Under the pieces are notes generated by a model. It saw nothing but the letters and a program-made list of their open reading frames with translations, made no database searches and was not told where the DNA came from. Positions 34,203 to 41,717 of a stretch of 64,000 bases of DNA are shown one piece after another; the first letter of the stretch is position 1, and every line of letters begins with the position of its first letter. Made by a program: the position numbers and the translations under genes. The DNA is from JALZKA01 sp963725035 (GTDB lineage Bacteria > Actinomycetota > Thermoleophilia > Solirubrobacterales > 70-9): the NCBI GenBank assembly GCA_963725035.1, contig CAVRWX010000002.1, forward strand, positions 1 to 64,000. The letters are read 5' to 3'.

Positions 34203-35489
34203 CTAGCGCGCCTGAGCGCCTGTGCCCATCATGGAGCGCGTACGCGTCACCTCCGCGGGAGCGACCTCGATCGGCGGCGCCTGGTCGAGCGGCTGGCGCT
34301 CGAACCAACTGGCGTAGCGACCAGCGAGCGGAGCGGCGGTCAGGCCGTGGGCGAAGACCGAGAGCCCAACCGTGATGTAGATCGCGAGCACGATCAGGTC
34401 CTCATGGGGAAGCTGAGACTCCTCGATCACGATCACGGCGAAGACGATCGAGGCAAGCCCGCGCGGACCGAACCACCCAAGGAACGCGAGTGTCGGTCTG
34501 CGTACGCGCGAGCCCAGCATCGAAATCGCCACGGGCGCCATGCGGATAACCGTGAGACTGAGGAGCGCGTAAAGGACGAGTTCCCAGGTCAACTCCCCCA
34601 GCGCCGGCCCGAGCAGAATCGCCCCGAAGAGCACGAAGGTCACCCCGTTGAGAACGCTTCCGACCTCCTCGGTGAGCCGGTTGACGTCCTCCGGGTCACG
34701 CTTGATCGCTGCCCGGAACGCCATGCCGGCGACGAAGGCCGCGATGAACCCCGATCCGCCCAGCGCGGCCGCAGTTCCATAGGCGAGCGCCGCGCCGGCG
34801 GCGGGAATCACCTGGCGCCACCCGCCATCGATCAGGTTGCGCCGCTCCGAGTGAACGAGGACCACTCCGATCAGAACACCCGCGGCCACCCCGCCGATGA
34901 CGCCGTAGCCGATCTCCTCGAGCAGGAGGGTCGCCGCGCCACGCCCATCCGAGATCTCGGATGCGACGTCTGCGGCCGCCACGGCGGCGAAGAGCAGGGG
35001 CACGCAGATTCCGTCGTTCAGCCCGCTCTCCACGTTCAAGCTCTGGCGAATCCTGCCCGGGACCCTCGGCTCGGTGACCACCGCTTGGCCGAGGGCCGCA
35101 TCGGTGGGAGCCAGAATCACTGCCAGGATTACCGCCTCGCCCAAGAGCATCTGATCGAAGATCAAGGCGCCCGCGAGCGCGCCCGCGACGATCGTCAACG
35201 GGAGGCCGACCCCGAGCAGCCGGACCGGGAGCGAGATTTCCCGCCGAAGGTTCCCGAGGTCGATCCGCGAAGAGTCGGAGAACAGGACGAGAGCCAAGGT
35301 CACCTCGGCCAGAGTCCGTACGGTGCCGCTTGTGCTTGAGACCTCGACCGCGTCGAGGACTTCCGGGCCGACCAGGAGCCCGACTGACACGAACAGAATC
35401 GCGGGCGTGATCGGCGTCCCCGAGATCCGCCTTGAGACGGCGGCGACACCGATCACGACCAGAGCAATGGCCGTCAGTGACCACTCCAT
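34203..35489 (-). CDS. cation:proton antiporter (CPA1-type Na+/H+ antiporter)
   Basis: The 428-residue protein has 11-12 helices. Signature segments are AVILAPTDAALGQAVVTEPR and ESGLNDGICVPLLFAAVAAA (the ND motif region), and AFLGWFGPRGLASIVFAVIV, as in NhaP/CPA1 antiporters. It should export Na+ or K+ in exchange for H+. ATG at 35489; the palindromic element ends 5 bp before it. Confidence 0.9.
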   Translation of the reverse strand: MEWSLTAIALVVIGVAAVSRRISGTPITPAILFVSVGLLVGPEVLDAVEVSSTSGTVRTLAEVTLALVLFSDSSRIDLGNLRREISLPVRLLGVGLPLTIVAGALAGALIFDQMLLGEAVILAVILAPTDAALGQAVVTEPRVPGRIRQSLNVESGLNDGICVPLLFAAVAAADVASEISDGRGAATLLLEEIGYGVIGGVAAGVLIGVVLVHSERRNLIDGGWRQVIPAAGAALAYGTAAALGGSGFIAAFVAGMAFRAAIKRDPEDVNRLTEEVGSVLNGVTFVLFGAILLGPALGELTWELVLYALLSLTVIRMAPVAISMLGSRVRRPTLAFLGWFGPRGLASIVFAVIVIEESQLPHEDLIVLAIYITVGLSVFAHGLTAAPLAGRYASWFERQPLDQAPPIEVAPAEVTRTRSMMGTGAQAR

Positions 35490-35493
35490 CTCA

Positions 35494-35513
35494 GATCACC
35501 CGACCCGGGTGAG
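35494..35513 (-). promoter_or_regulatory. palindromic element before the antiporter gene (site 7)
   Basis: On the minus strand TCACCC-GGGTC-GGGTGA then TC, 5 bp before the ATG. No TANNNT box lies at the usual distance, so this copy may act as a repressor-type site or belong to a promoter inside the annotated start. Confidence 0.5.
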
Positions 35514-35518
35514 CCCAA

Positions 35519-35881
35519 CTACTGCGTGCCGTCGCCCTCCGCCATGCTTTCCTCCTCGAGAATCGCTTCCTCGAGAATCGCTGCTTCCACCGTGATCGCG
35601 AGTGCCTCGACCATGGTCGCCACGGCTGAGCCGATCCGCGCTGTGCCGACGATCGGTGCGATCGCCGTGAGAACGCTGCGAATCTCCTCCGACTCGACGC
35701 CGGCCTCGGCCGCGACTCCAAGGTTCATGACGTAGGAGAGAGGCGGAGCGTCAACTGCGGCGAGCGCCGCGATTCGGACCATCATCAGCGTTTTCGGATC
35801 AAGGTCCGACGAGGCCAGCGAGTCGGCTGTCATATTCGACAACAGATCGAGGAGGGGTGTTTCCTCGGTTGATGGGGACAC
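35519..35881 (-). CDS. carboxymuconolactone-decarboxylase-like protein without cysteines (paralogue)
   Basis: The 120-residue protein shares the core of the gene at 8893 (LMMVRIAALAAVDAPPLSYV, SVLTAIAPIVGTARIGSAVA) and also lacks cysteine. The C-terminus is acidic with a small tandem duplication (AILEE-AILEE, 15-bp DNA repeats near 35555-35585). GTG at 35881 follows AAAGGA; a longer frame to 35929 begins inside the promoter and is rejected. Confidence 0.8.
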   Translation of the reverse strand: MSPSTEETPLLDLLSNMTADSLASSDLDPKTLMMVRIAALAAVDAPPLSYVMNLGVAAEAGVESEEIRSVLTAIAPIVGTARIGSAVATMVEALAITVEAAILEEAILEEESMAEGDGTQ

Positions 35882-35916
35882 GGCACGTCCTTTCGTTCGA
35901 TCAGCGAAGGAATGCG

Positions 35917-35962
35917 ACCGTAAGCGCAATGCGGCCGGGCGTCGTCACCCAGTTGGTATGAA
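35917..35962 (-). promoter_or_regulatory. palindromic promoter element for the CMD-like paralogue (site 8)
   Basis: On the minus strand TCATAC-CAACT-GGGTGA then CG, 20 bp, and TACGGT (35917-35922). The mRNA leader would be about 30 nt with an AAAGGA site before GTG 35881. Confidence 0.65.
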
Positions 35963-35976
35963 AAAGGATCCTTGAT

Positions 35977-36223
35977 GTGCACCGTCGCGTAAATTCGACC
36001 CAATGGGGGGTAAAGGACGCACCGTTCGATCTCGCCGAGGTAAAGCTCGGCTCACCGTCGCTCCGGCCCGGGACCGTGGCCAAAGGGGAAGTGATCCAGC
36101 TGTGCGTTTCGGACGCTCCCCTTGTCACCGTGGTCGCGCCGCCCGGATACGGCAAGACGACCCAAGATCGCGTTGGCGCTCGGCTACGACGTCGACGCCG
36201 CCCTCGAGCGGCACGATCCCTGA
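35977..36223 (+). pseudogene. remnant of a MalT-like LuxR regulator
   Basis: A frame opening at GTG 35977 encodes about 45 residues resembling the head of a MalT-like regulator, including the Walker A (VTVVAPPGYGKTT, compare APAGYGKST at 1213). After this the homology ends. A different frame then reads KIALALGYDVDAALERHDP and stops at 36221-36223, which I cannot place. The gene is a deletion product, not a single indel. Confidence 0.65.
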
Positions 36224-36231
36224 GCCGCTAC

Positions 36232-37659
36232 CTACTCGGTTTCTGTCTCGATCTCGATGCGGCCGTCGCGGCCGGCAGCCAGCAGGGCGTCGTAGTCGCG
36301 CTGGTTCTGGTCGGCGTACGCGGCGGCAAAGCGAGCGATCGCCTTGTCGAATGAGTCGCTGCCGCCGAGATAGCTTGCGATCGCGATCCGGTCACCTGAG
36401 CGGGCATGGGCGCGAGCGAGAATCTTGCCGCAGAGCCAGGCGTACATGCCCATCGACTTGGGGGGCATCAGCTCGATGACCGCCGAGCCCTTCTGATCCC
36501 ATAGCTGCCGGACGTAGAAGTCACGCTTTTTTGAGTCCGGGCCCGTTGCCGCCAGCCAGCCAAGCATGATGTCCCCTGCGGCCTGGGTCAGCCGCTGACC
36601 CTCGACCACCCGTTGCCCCTGATGCGCGAACTCGGTCGGGGCGACGTAGGGCTCCAGTACCGAGGGCTGGGCCTCCTTGATCTGGAGGAAGAGCGGATCG
36701 TTCTCGTCCCGGCCCACGAACAACGCAATCCAGGCACGGGTGCCGACGCTTCCAACGCCGACCACCTTGCGCGCCGCGTGCACGAATCGGTATCCGCTTA
36801 GGAGGTGGCGCCGCTCGCTGTCGAGCGAGTCCCGGTACTGGTCGACCAGCGAATCCATCTGGCCTACTGCTTTCTTTAGCGGCGCGCCCGTGAGCAGCTC
36901 GTCGAGCGGCATCAGCCCTGGCGGGTCGCTGATGATCCGCAACTCGCCGTCAACCCTCTCGGTGAGTTTCCCGAAGGCCCGCATGCGGTCCTTCCGCTGT
37001 GACTTGGCGACGTTGCGCTCGAACTGCTTGCGCGCCGACTTGCTGGCCACCGGCGACAGAGCCGCACGGATTTGGTCGATATCGATGCGCCGGTACCAGA
37101 CATCGAGGTTGCTGAGCTTCGCCAACTCGCGCATGTGCTCGCGATAGGCACGCGCAGCGATCTGTGCGATCTCGGCGCGGTCGGGGCCCTTGAAGCCGCG
37201 GTCCCGGCCGCCGATCTCGAAGCTGGCTGCGAGCCTTTTCAAGTCCCACTCCCACGGGCCGGGCAGCGTCTCGTCGAAGTCGTTGACATCGGCGACCTGG
37301 GTGCGGTCGGGCGCGGCAAAGGCGCCGAAGTTCGAGAGGTGCGCGTCGCCACAGGCCTGAACGTGAATGCCGGAGTCCGGCGTCCCTGCGAGGTCGGCCG
37401 CCATGATCGCTGCGGCACCGCGATAGAAGGTGAACGGCGACACAAGCATCCGGCCGTAGCGCAGCGGAACGAGCTCGGCGACGCGCTCGGCCCCCTGCTT
37501 CTCCAGGACTTCGACCGGGTCCGGCCGATCGGCCGCAGGCTCCCAGTCTCCGTGGCTCGAGCGTGAAGCGCCCTCACGGGCCTTCTTGCCCGCCGCGGCA
37601 CGTTCGTCTGGTGTCGTGCCTACGGCCTGAACCAGGCCTTTGGGCGCAGGAGGAGTCAT
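36232..37659 (-). CDS. DUF2252 family protein
   Basis: The 475-residue soluble protein has the DUF2252 landmarks: RYGRMLVSPFTFYRGAAAIM, then VQACGDAHLSNFGAFAAPDR, VADVNDFDETLPGPWEWDLK, and later YRFVHAARKVVGVGSVGTRA. The HLSN.G and DFDE motifs resemble kinase/phosphotransferase-like active sites, but no reaction is proven. ATG at 37659 is chosen from the promoter; the open frame upstream to 37821 is non-coding in character. Confidence 0.87.
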   Translation of the reverse strand: MTPPAPKGLVQAVGTTPDERAAAGKKAREGASRSSHGDWEPAADRPDPVEVLEKQGAERVAELVPLRYGRMLVSPFTFYRGAAAIMAADLAGTPDSGIHVQACGDAHLSNFGAFAAPDRTQVADVNDFDETLPGPWEWDLKRLAASFEIGGRDRGFKGPDRAEIAQIAARAYREHMRELAKLSNLDVWYRRIDIDQIRAALSPVASKSARKQFERNVAKSQRKDRMRAFGKLTERVDGELRIISDPPGLMPLDELLTGAPLKKAVGQMDSLVDQYRDSLDSERRHLLSGYRFVHAARKVVGVGSVGTRAWIALFVGRDENDPLFLQIKEAQPSVLEPYVAPTEFAHQGQRVVEGQRLTQAAGDIMLGWLAATGPDSKKRDFYVRQLWDQKGSAVIELMPPKSMGMYAWLCGKILARAHARSGDRIAIASYLGGSDSFDKAIARFAAAYADQNQRDYDALLAAGRDGRIEIETETE

Positions 37660-37667
37660 CTCGCCGC

Positions 37668-37714
37668 ACCGTATTGCGATTGCGGGCGGGTGGTCATCAT
37701 CCCGATCGGGTGAA
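37668..37714 (-). promoter_or_regulatory. palindromic promoter element for the DUF2252 gene (site 9)
   Basis: On the minus strand TCACCC-GATCG-GGATGA then TG, 21 bp, and TACGGT (37668-37673). The ATG follows 8 nt after the -10 box. Confidence 0.7.
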
Positions 37715-37819
37715 TTCGCTTTACGAGCCGCGCGCGGGGCGGGCGCACCGGCGGAGATCCACGCAAGGCTGCCGACCTCGCATCCGACCTCGTGCGCTCC
37801 GCGGCATAAGCTGCCGGAC

Positions 37820-38017
37820 ATGCCACTGCCCCTCGCAATCGCATCCTGGCTCTACCCCCTCGGCGTCGTAGCGGTCGTCCTGTGGGTCGTCGCCCTTGTC
37901 GATCTCTTCAGAAGGTGGAGCGATCTCGATCGGCGACAGCATTCGGCATGGCTGCTTTTGATCGTGCTCGTGCCGATCGTCGGCAGCATCTTGTATCTGA
38001 CGCAGCGCGCTCGCTGA
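37820..38017 (+). CDS. small PLDc_N-type membrane protein
   Basis: The 65-residue protein has two helices with LVDLFRRWSDLD between them, the same plan as the protein at 768 but without a SHOCT tail. A leaderless promoter is visible: TAAGCT at 37807-37812, 7 nt before the ATG. Confidence 0.8.
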   Translation: MPLPLAIASWLYPLGVVAVVLWVVALVDLFRRWSDLDRRQHSAWLLLIVLVPIVGSILYLTQRAR

Positions 38018-38035
38018 CCTCCGGCCCGGAGTCAG
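38014..38035. terminator. hairpin between convergent genes
   Basis: CTGAC-C-TCCGG and CCGGA-GTCAG form a stem with one bulged C between the stops at 38017 and 38032; CTTTCT follows on the plus strand. It is a likely bidirectional terminator. Confidence 0.5.
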
Positions 38036-38619
38036 GCTTTCTCGTAGACGAGAGTCAAGACGCCGTCGGATCCCACTTCGTTCGCGTCGGCGAGCTTCCA
38101 GACGGACTTCTCGGTGAATTCGCCGAAGACCCGGTCGCCGGTCCCAAGCACCACCGGGAAGACCATCAGCCGGATCACATCCACGAGGTCGTGTTCGAGC
38201 AGGTCGTGGACCAGGCGGCGGCTGCCGGAGACGAGGATGTCGCCGTCGATCTCCTCCTTCAGCTTCGCGACCTCCTTCGGCACGTCTCCGGACCCGTCGA
38301 TCACCTTGGTGTTGTTCCACTCCGGGTCCTTGATCGTCGAGGAGACGAGGTACTTGGGCATCTCGTTCATCCGCTTCGCAAACTCGCCGAGCTCGCCGCC
38401 CATTTCTTCCCGCTCGGGCCAAGCCCCGGCGAAGCTCTCATAGGTGATCCGGCCCAGCAGCTGCGCCTCGGCGTCGAACAGCTCCTCGCCCTTGAACTTG
38501 CCGCCGTCCTCGCCGCGGTCGAACTCGAATGTCCACCCTTCGTACTTGAACTTCTCGCCGCCAGGCGCCTGCATGACGCCATCCATCGAGACGAATTCTG
38601 TGACGGTGATGGTTCCCAT
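38032..38619 (-). CDS. dihydrofolate-reductase-like / RibD C-terminal domain protein
   Basis: The 195-residue protein starts MGTITVTEFVSMDGVMQAPG and contains LLGRITYESFAGAWP and ILVSGSRRLVHDLLEHDLVD, as in the RibD C-terminal/DHFR-like family of NADPH reductases often found as stand-alone proteins. Substrate unknown. ATG at 38619 has a strong AAAAGGAGG site. Confidence 0.88.
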   Translation of the reverse strand: MGTITVTEFVSMDGVMQAPGGEKFKYEGWTFEFDRGEDGGKFKGEELFDAEAQLLGRITYESFAGAWPEREEMGGELGEFAKRMNEMPKYLVSSTIKDPEWNNTKVIDGSGDVPKEVAKLKEEIDGDILVSGSRRLVHDLLEHDLVDVIRLMVFPVVLGTGDRVFGEFTEKSVWKLADANEVGSDGVLTLVYEKA

Positions 38620-38703
38620 CGGTGCCTCCTTTTGATCGTGAAGCTTGATCCTCTCACGCGCGATACTGGTTGGAACAATTCTTTCGATCAAGAGGGAGGC
38701 CAC

Positions 38704-39184
38704 ATGAGCGATGGCACTGGCGCATACGTCCACCAAGTCGGCCAGGCCGAACTGCGCTGGATGGGCGAAACCTCGACGTACTTTCTCGCGACAGGGGACG
38801 GAACGGACGGTGCGTTTCTGCCTGGTCGAGGAGCGGGCCAATCGCGGCGACAGCGTCCCACTGCACCGGCATCCCGACGACATGGAGTCCTTCTACGTCC
38901 TGGAGGGCGAACTGACGCTCTACGTCGACGATCAACCAGGCGTCAGCGCGCCCGCCGGCTCGTTCGCCCACATTCCCGGCGGAACCGTTCATGGCTTTCG
39001 AGTCGAGTCGGAGAACGCGCGCTACCTCATCCTGACGACACCGCGCCACGGGGAGTTCTACCGCGCGATCACACTCGCGTCGCGGCCGGGTGGTCTGCCA
39101 CCCACCGAGTCGGTCGAAGGGCCGCAGATCAAGCAGGCCAGCCGGGACTACGGCATCGAGTTCATCGGCCCGCTGCCGGATTGA
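38704..39184 (+). CDS. cupin-domain protein (one frameshift)
   Basis: ATG 38704, behind a GGGAGG site, opens a frame starting MSDGTGAYVHQVGQAELRWM. Near 38816 (homopolymer TTT in GCGTTTCTGCC) the frame shifts by one extra base and continues as the cupin core: PLHRHPDDMESFYVLEGELT and GSFAHIPGGTVHGFRV. The His and Glu metal ligands are intact. The length is 160 codons plus one base, as expected for a single insertion. Confidence 0.8.
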
Positions 39185-39189
39185 GCAGG

Positions 39190-39610
39190 TTAGGTCGTCT
39201 TCACGACCAGGACGGAGCAGGGAGCCTTGTGTGTGACCGTAGTTAGGCACGCTCCCAAGCACTCGTCGCTCCATGCCCTTGTTCCCGATCACGAGAAGAT
39301 CGGCCTGGCACTCGGATGCGAGCTGGACCAGCACCTCCGCAGCGTCACCCTCCGCGACCTGGGTCGTGCACTCGATTCCCTGGTCGCTCAGCTCGCCTTC
39401 CAATCGAGTCAGGATCTCCTGGGTTCGAGCGGAGTTGCTGGTGGCCCATTGAACCTCCGCCGCGCCGCCCTCCGTTCGGTGGCCGGAGTCCAAGTAGGCG
39501 CTTAGGAGAACCAGCTTCGCCTCCATCTGCCGCGCAAGGTCCACCGCCATTTCGACCGCCTTCCCGGCGGTCCCAGAGCCATCTGTCGCCACGGCGATTG
39601 TGGAGATCAT
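39190..39610 (-). CDS. universal stress protein, UspA family (one frameshift)
   Basis: ATG 39610 starts MISTIAVATDGSGTAGKAVE; the ATP-binding motif region reads ADLLVIGNKGMERRVLGSVP, followed after a +1 break near 39241 by TVTHKAPCSVLVVKTT and stop at 39190. The total is 140 codons plus one base. UspA proteins bind ATP or other nucleotides under stress. Confidence 0.82.
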
Positions 39611-39645
39611 GGGTCGCCGACTCTACACCCACACGCCAATCGATT

Positions 39646-40623
39646 TCAGCCGCCCGCCGCGGCCATGCGTGAGATCGGGCGCTGGGCTTCGAACAGCGCG
39701 TCGACGACGTCGGCGTAGATCGCCCGTCCCAACCGCCGGCCGGTGTCATCGCCGCGGTCGACGGCTAGGGCGATGCGATCGACCGGGACCTCCAGCAGGA
39801 TCGAGCGCTCGCGGGCACGCGAGAAGACGGGCGCCGGTTCCCCGCCGAGGAGGTTCAGGTGGCCGACGATTCGTCCCGGGCCTGCGAGCCGCGTGCGGGC
39901 TGCAAGCCCGCCGCGGCGGATTGACGTCTCCACCGCCCCTCTGAGGACGATCAGAAGGACCGGCCCCTGCGCGGAGGTTGCACTCACGGAGGCGCCGCGC
40001 GGTGCCTCCAGCCGGCGCAGGTCGCCGAACAGATCCTCGATCTCGGTTGGGCTGAAGCGGCTGAAAAGGAGAACGGTCTCCAGGTACGCGGTCTCCTCAG
40101 GCTCCCGCTCCACCACCGCCACTGGGCCGGCTTCATCGAGCTCGGCGGGGCGAGCAGACTCATCCGCTCGCGGGTCGTCGCCGCATAGGACGGCGAGTCG
40201 GGTGTATTGCTCTCCGAGGCGCTCGAGCGCAACACGGCCGAGCCTTCGGATGACTACGGGCTGCTCGTTGGCTCCGAACCGGCCGATGTCTGCGGCGGCG
40301 AAGCTCCAGCCGGTGCAGTCCTCGGTGGCGCGGACGGAGAACCGTCGCGGACGCTCGGCCAGCACAGCCATCTCGCCGACCAGGCCGCCGGGCCGAAGGG
40401 GCTCGATTTCGACCTCCCGCCCGCCGGGCAGGCGCATGATCGCTTCCATCGTGCCGCTTGCGAGCAAGCTGATGCTGTCGCCCGGGTCACCTTCGCGGAA
40501 GAGGTACTCGCCGGCCGGAAGGCTGAACGGATGAGCGGCCATCACCAGGCGCTCGAGGATGGCGGGCGAGGCGCCGTCGAACAGCTCGAGATCTGCCAGC
40601 CCTTTGCGCACGTCGTCAGGCAT
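39646..40623 (-). CDS. protein with two cyclic-nucleotide-binding-type domains
   Basis: The roughly 325-residue protein carries a cNMP-binding domain at about 8-120 (LPAGEYLFREGDPGDSISLL, LVGEMAVLAERPRRFSVRA) and a second, more degenerate one at about 190-305 (LLFSRFSPTEIEDLFGDLRR). No output domain is visible, so it may regulate a partner. ATG 40623 overlaps the upstream amidotransferase stop by 8 nt; GTG 40632 is an alternative. Confidence 0.82.
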   Translation of the reverse strand: MPDDVRKGLADLELFDGASPAILERLVMAAHPFSLPAGEYLFREGDPGDSISLLASGTMEAIMRLPGGREVEIEPLRPGGLVGEMAVLAERPRRFSVRATEDCTGWSFAAADIGRFGANEQPVVIRRLGRVALERLGEQYTRLAVLCGDDPRADESARPAELDEAGPVAVVEREPEETAYLETVLLFSRFSPTEIEDLFGDLRRLEAPRGASVSATSAQGPVLLIVLRGAVETSIRRGGLAARTRLAGPGRIVGHLNLLGGEPAPVFSRARERSILLEVPVDRIALAVDRGDDTGRRLGRAIYADVVDALFEAQRPISRMAAAGG

Positions 40624-41539
40624 CGAGCTCACGCAGGCTGACGTCCAATTGATGCTCGCCTGGGGTCGCGACCATCAGGCAATACTCCGGCACTTCCAGC
40701 CACGTGGAGCGATCCAGCGTGAGTGGCTCGGACGCGACGATCAGCGACGTCGGGTCTCCCGAGCCGACATTCCACTCGCCGCCGTGGCGTCCGTATCCGC
40801 TGCCGGCCGCGTACCAGAGGGTCGTGTAGTCGTAGCGCCGCTCGCCGCCCGCGAAGGTCCAGCCCTCGTGGTACCAGCCGTAGTCGAATGCGAAGCGCGT
40901 CGCGACCAGGCAGCGGCCGTCGGAGATCACGAGGTTGACGGCGGACTGACGCACCAAGCCGCGGCGTTCGCGAACCTCGCGCACCTGACGGAGCGCCGTC
41001 TCGACCGCTCCGGCGAGCTCCTCCGGGTCGGCAGCCGGAGCTTGCGGGTTGTCCAGGTGGCTCAGGATCAGGGCGTAGAGCCATTCGGTGTCGGTCGTCC
41101 CTTCGACCTTTCTCGCGAGCTCGGGGGCGACCAGATCAGCCAGATCGTTTCGCATCTCGGAGAAGCGGTCGAGGTCTCCGTTCATCGCGAGGGCGATCGG
41201 GGTGCCCTCGTATTGGAACGGGTGAACGTTCTGTTCGTTGACCACTTCGCGGTCGCTCAGCAAGACGCCTCGGACGTGGGCGAGAGTCGCTGTCGCGCGG
41301 GCCTTGCGCGAGAGCGCTCGCAGGTTGCGGTCGAAGAAGGGCAGTCCGGCGGTCCGGTAGGTCCATGGCAGATCGGCCGACGGGCTCTGGTCGTCCCAGG
41401 CGACCACCCCGAAGCCGGCGAGGTTCATCGCGGACAGCAGCTGTGGGTGCACCGCCTGCTCGACAATCGAGCTGTCGGGCTGGAAGAGGATCTCGTCCAG
41501 AACGACCTGCTCACCGAGGTAGGCGACGAGGCGGCACAT
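40616..41539 (-). CDS. class II glutamine amidotransferase domain protein
   Basis: The 307-residue protein starts MCRLVAYLGE with Cys2 as the Ntn nucleophile after removal of Met. ATLAHVRGVLLSDREVVNEQ and the FQYEGTPIALAMNGDLDRF segment match YafJ-like/EgtC-like amidohydrolases. It hydrolyses a glutamine-like amide; the true substrate is unknown. ATG at 41539. Confidence 0.88.
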   Translation of the reverse strand: MCRLVAYLGEQVVLDEILFQPDSSIVEQAVHPQLLSAMNLAGFGVVAWDDQSPSADLPWTYRTAGLPFFDRNLRALSRKARATATLAHVRGVLLSDREVVNEQNVHPFQYEGTPIALAMNGDLDRFSEMRNDLADLVAPELARKVEGTTDTEWLYALILSHLDNPQAPAADPEELAGAVETALRQVREVRERRGLVRQSAVNLVISDGRCLVATRFAFDYGWYHEGWTFAGGERRYDYTTLWYAAGSGYGRHGGEWNVGSGDPTSLIVASEPLTLDRSTWLEVPEYCLMVATPGEHQLDVSLRELDA

Positions 41540-41613
41540 GCGATCGCGAGACTACGAGGTGGCGGCCCCAAATCTGACTCCCTCGACGCGCACGCCATCC
41601 GCTTCCGAGAAAA

Positions 41614-41660
41614 CTCACCCGATCGAGGCGAGGCGCGGCTCGCCACCGCGCTCATAGCCT
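41614..41660 (+). promoter_or_regulatory. palindromic promoter element for the secreted ceramidase-like gene (site 10)
   Basis: TCACCC-GATCG-AGGCGA then GG, 21 bp, and TAGCCT (41655-41660). The left half-site is exact and the right one degenerate. The leader to the ATG at 41718 is about 50 nt. Confidence 0.6.
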
Positions 41661-41717
41661 GAAGGAACATCAGACGGCACGACGCCGTCCGCACCACAAC
41701 TACGAGAGGGAATACCC

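Noticed and set aside
38654..39190. Long minus-strand extension of the universal stress frame
   Set aside because: After the frameshift it runs antisense to the cupin gene and loses UspA similarity; the true C-terminus is in the next frame, ending at 39190.
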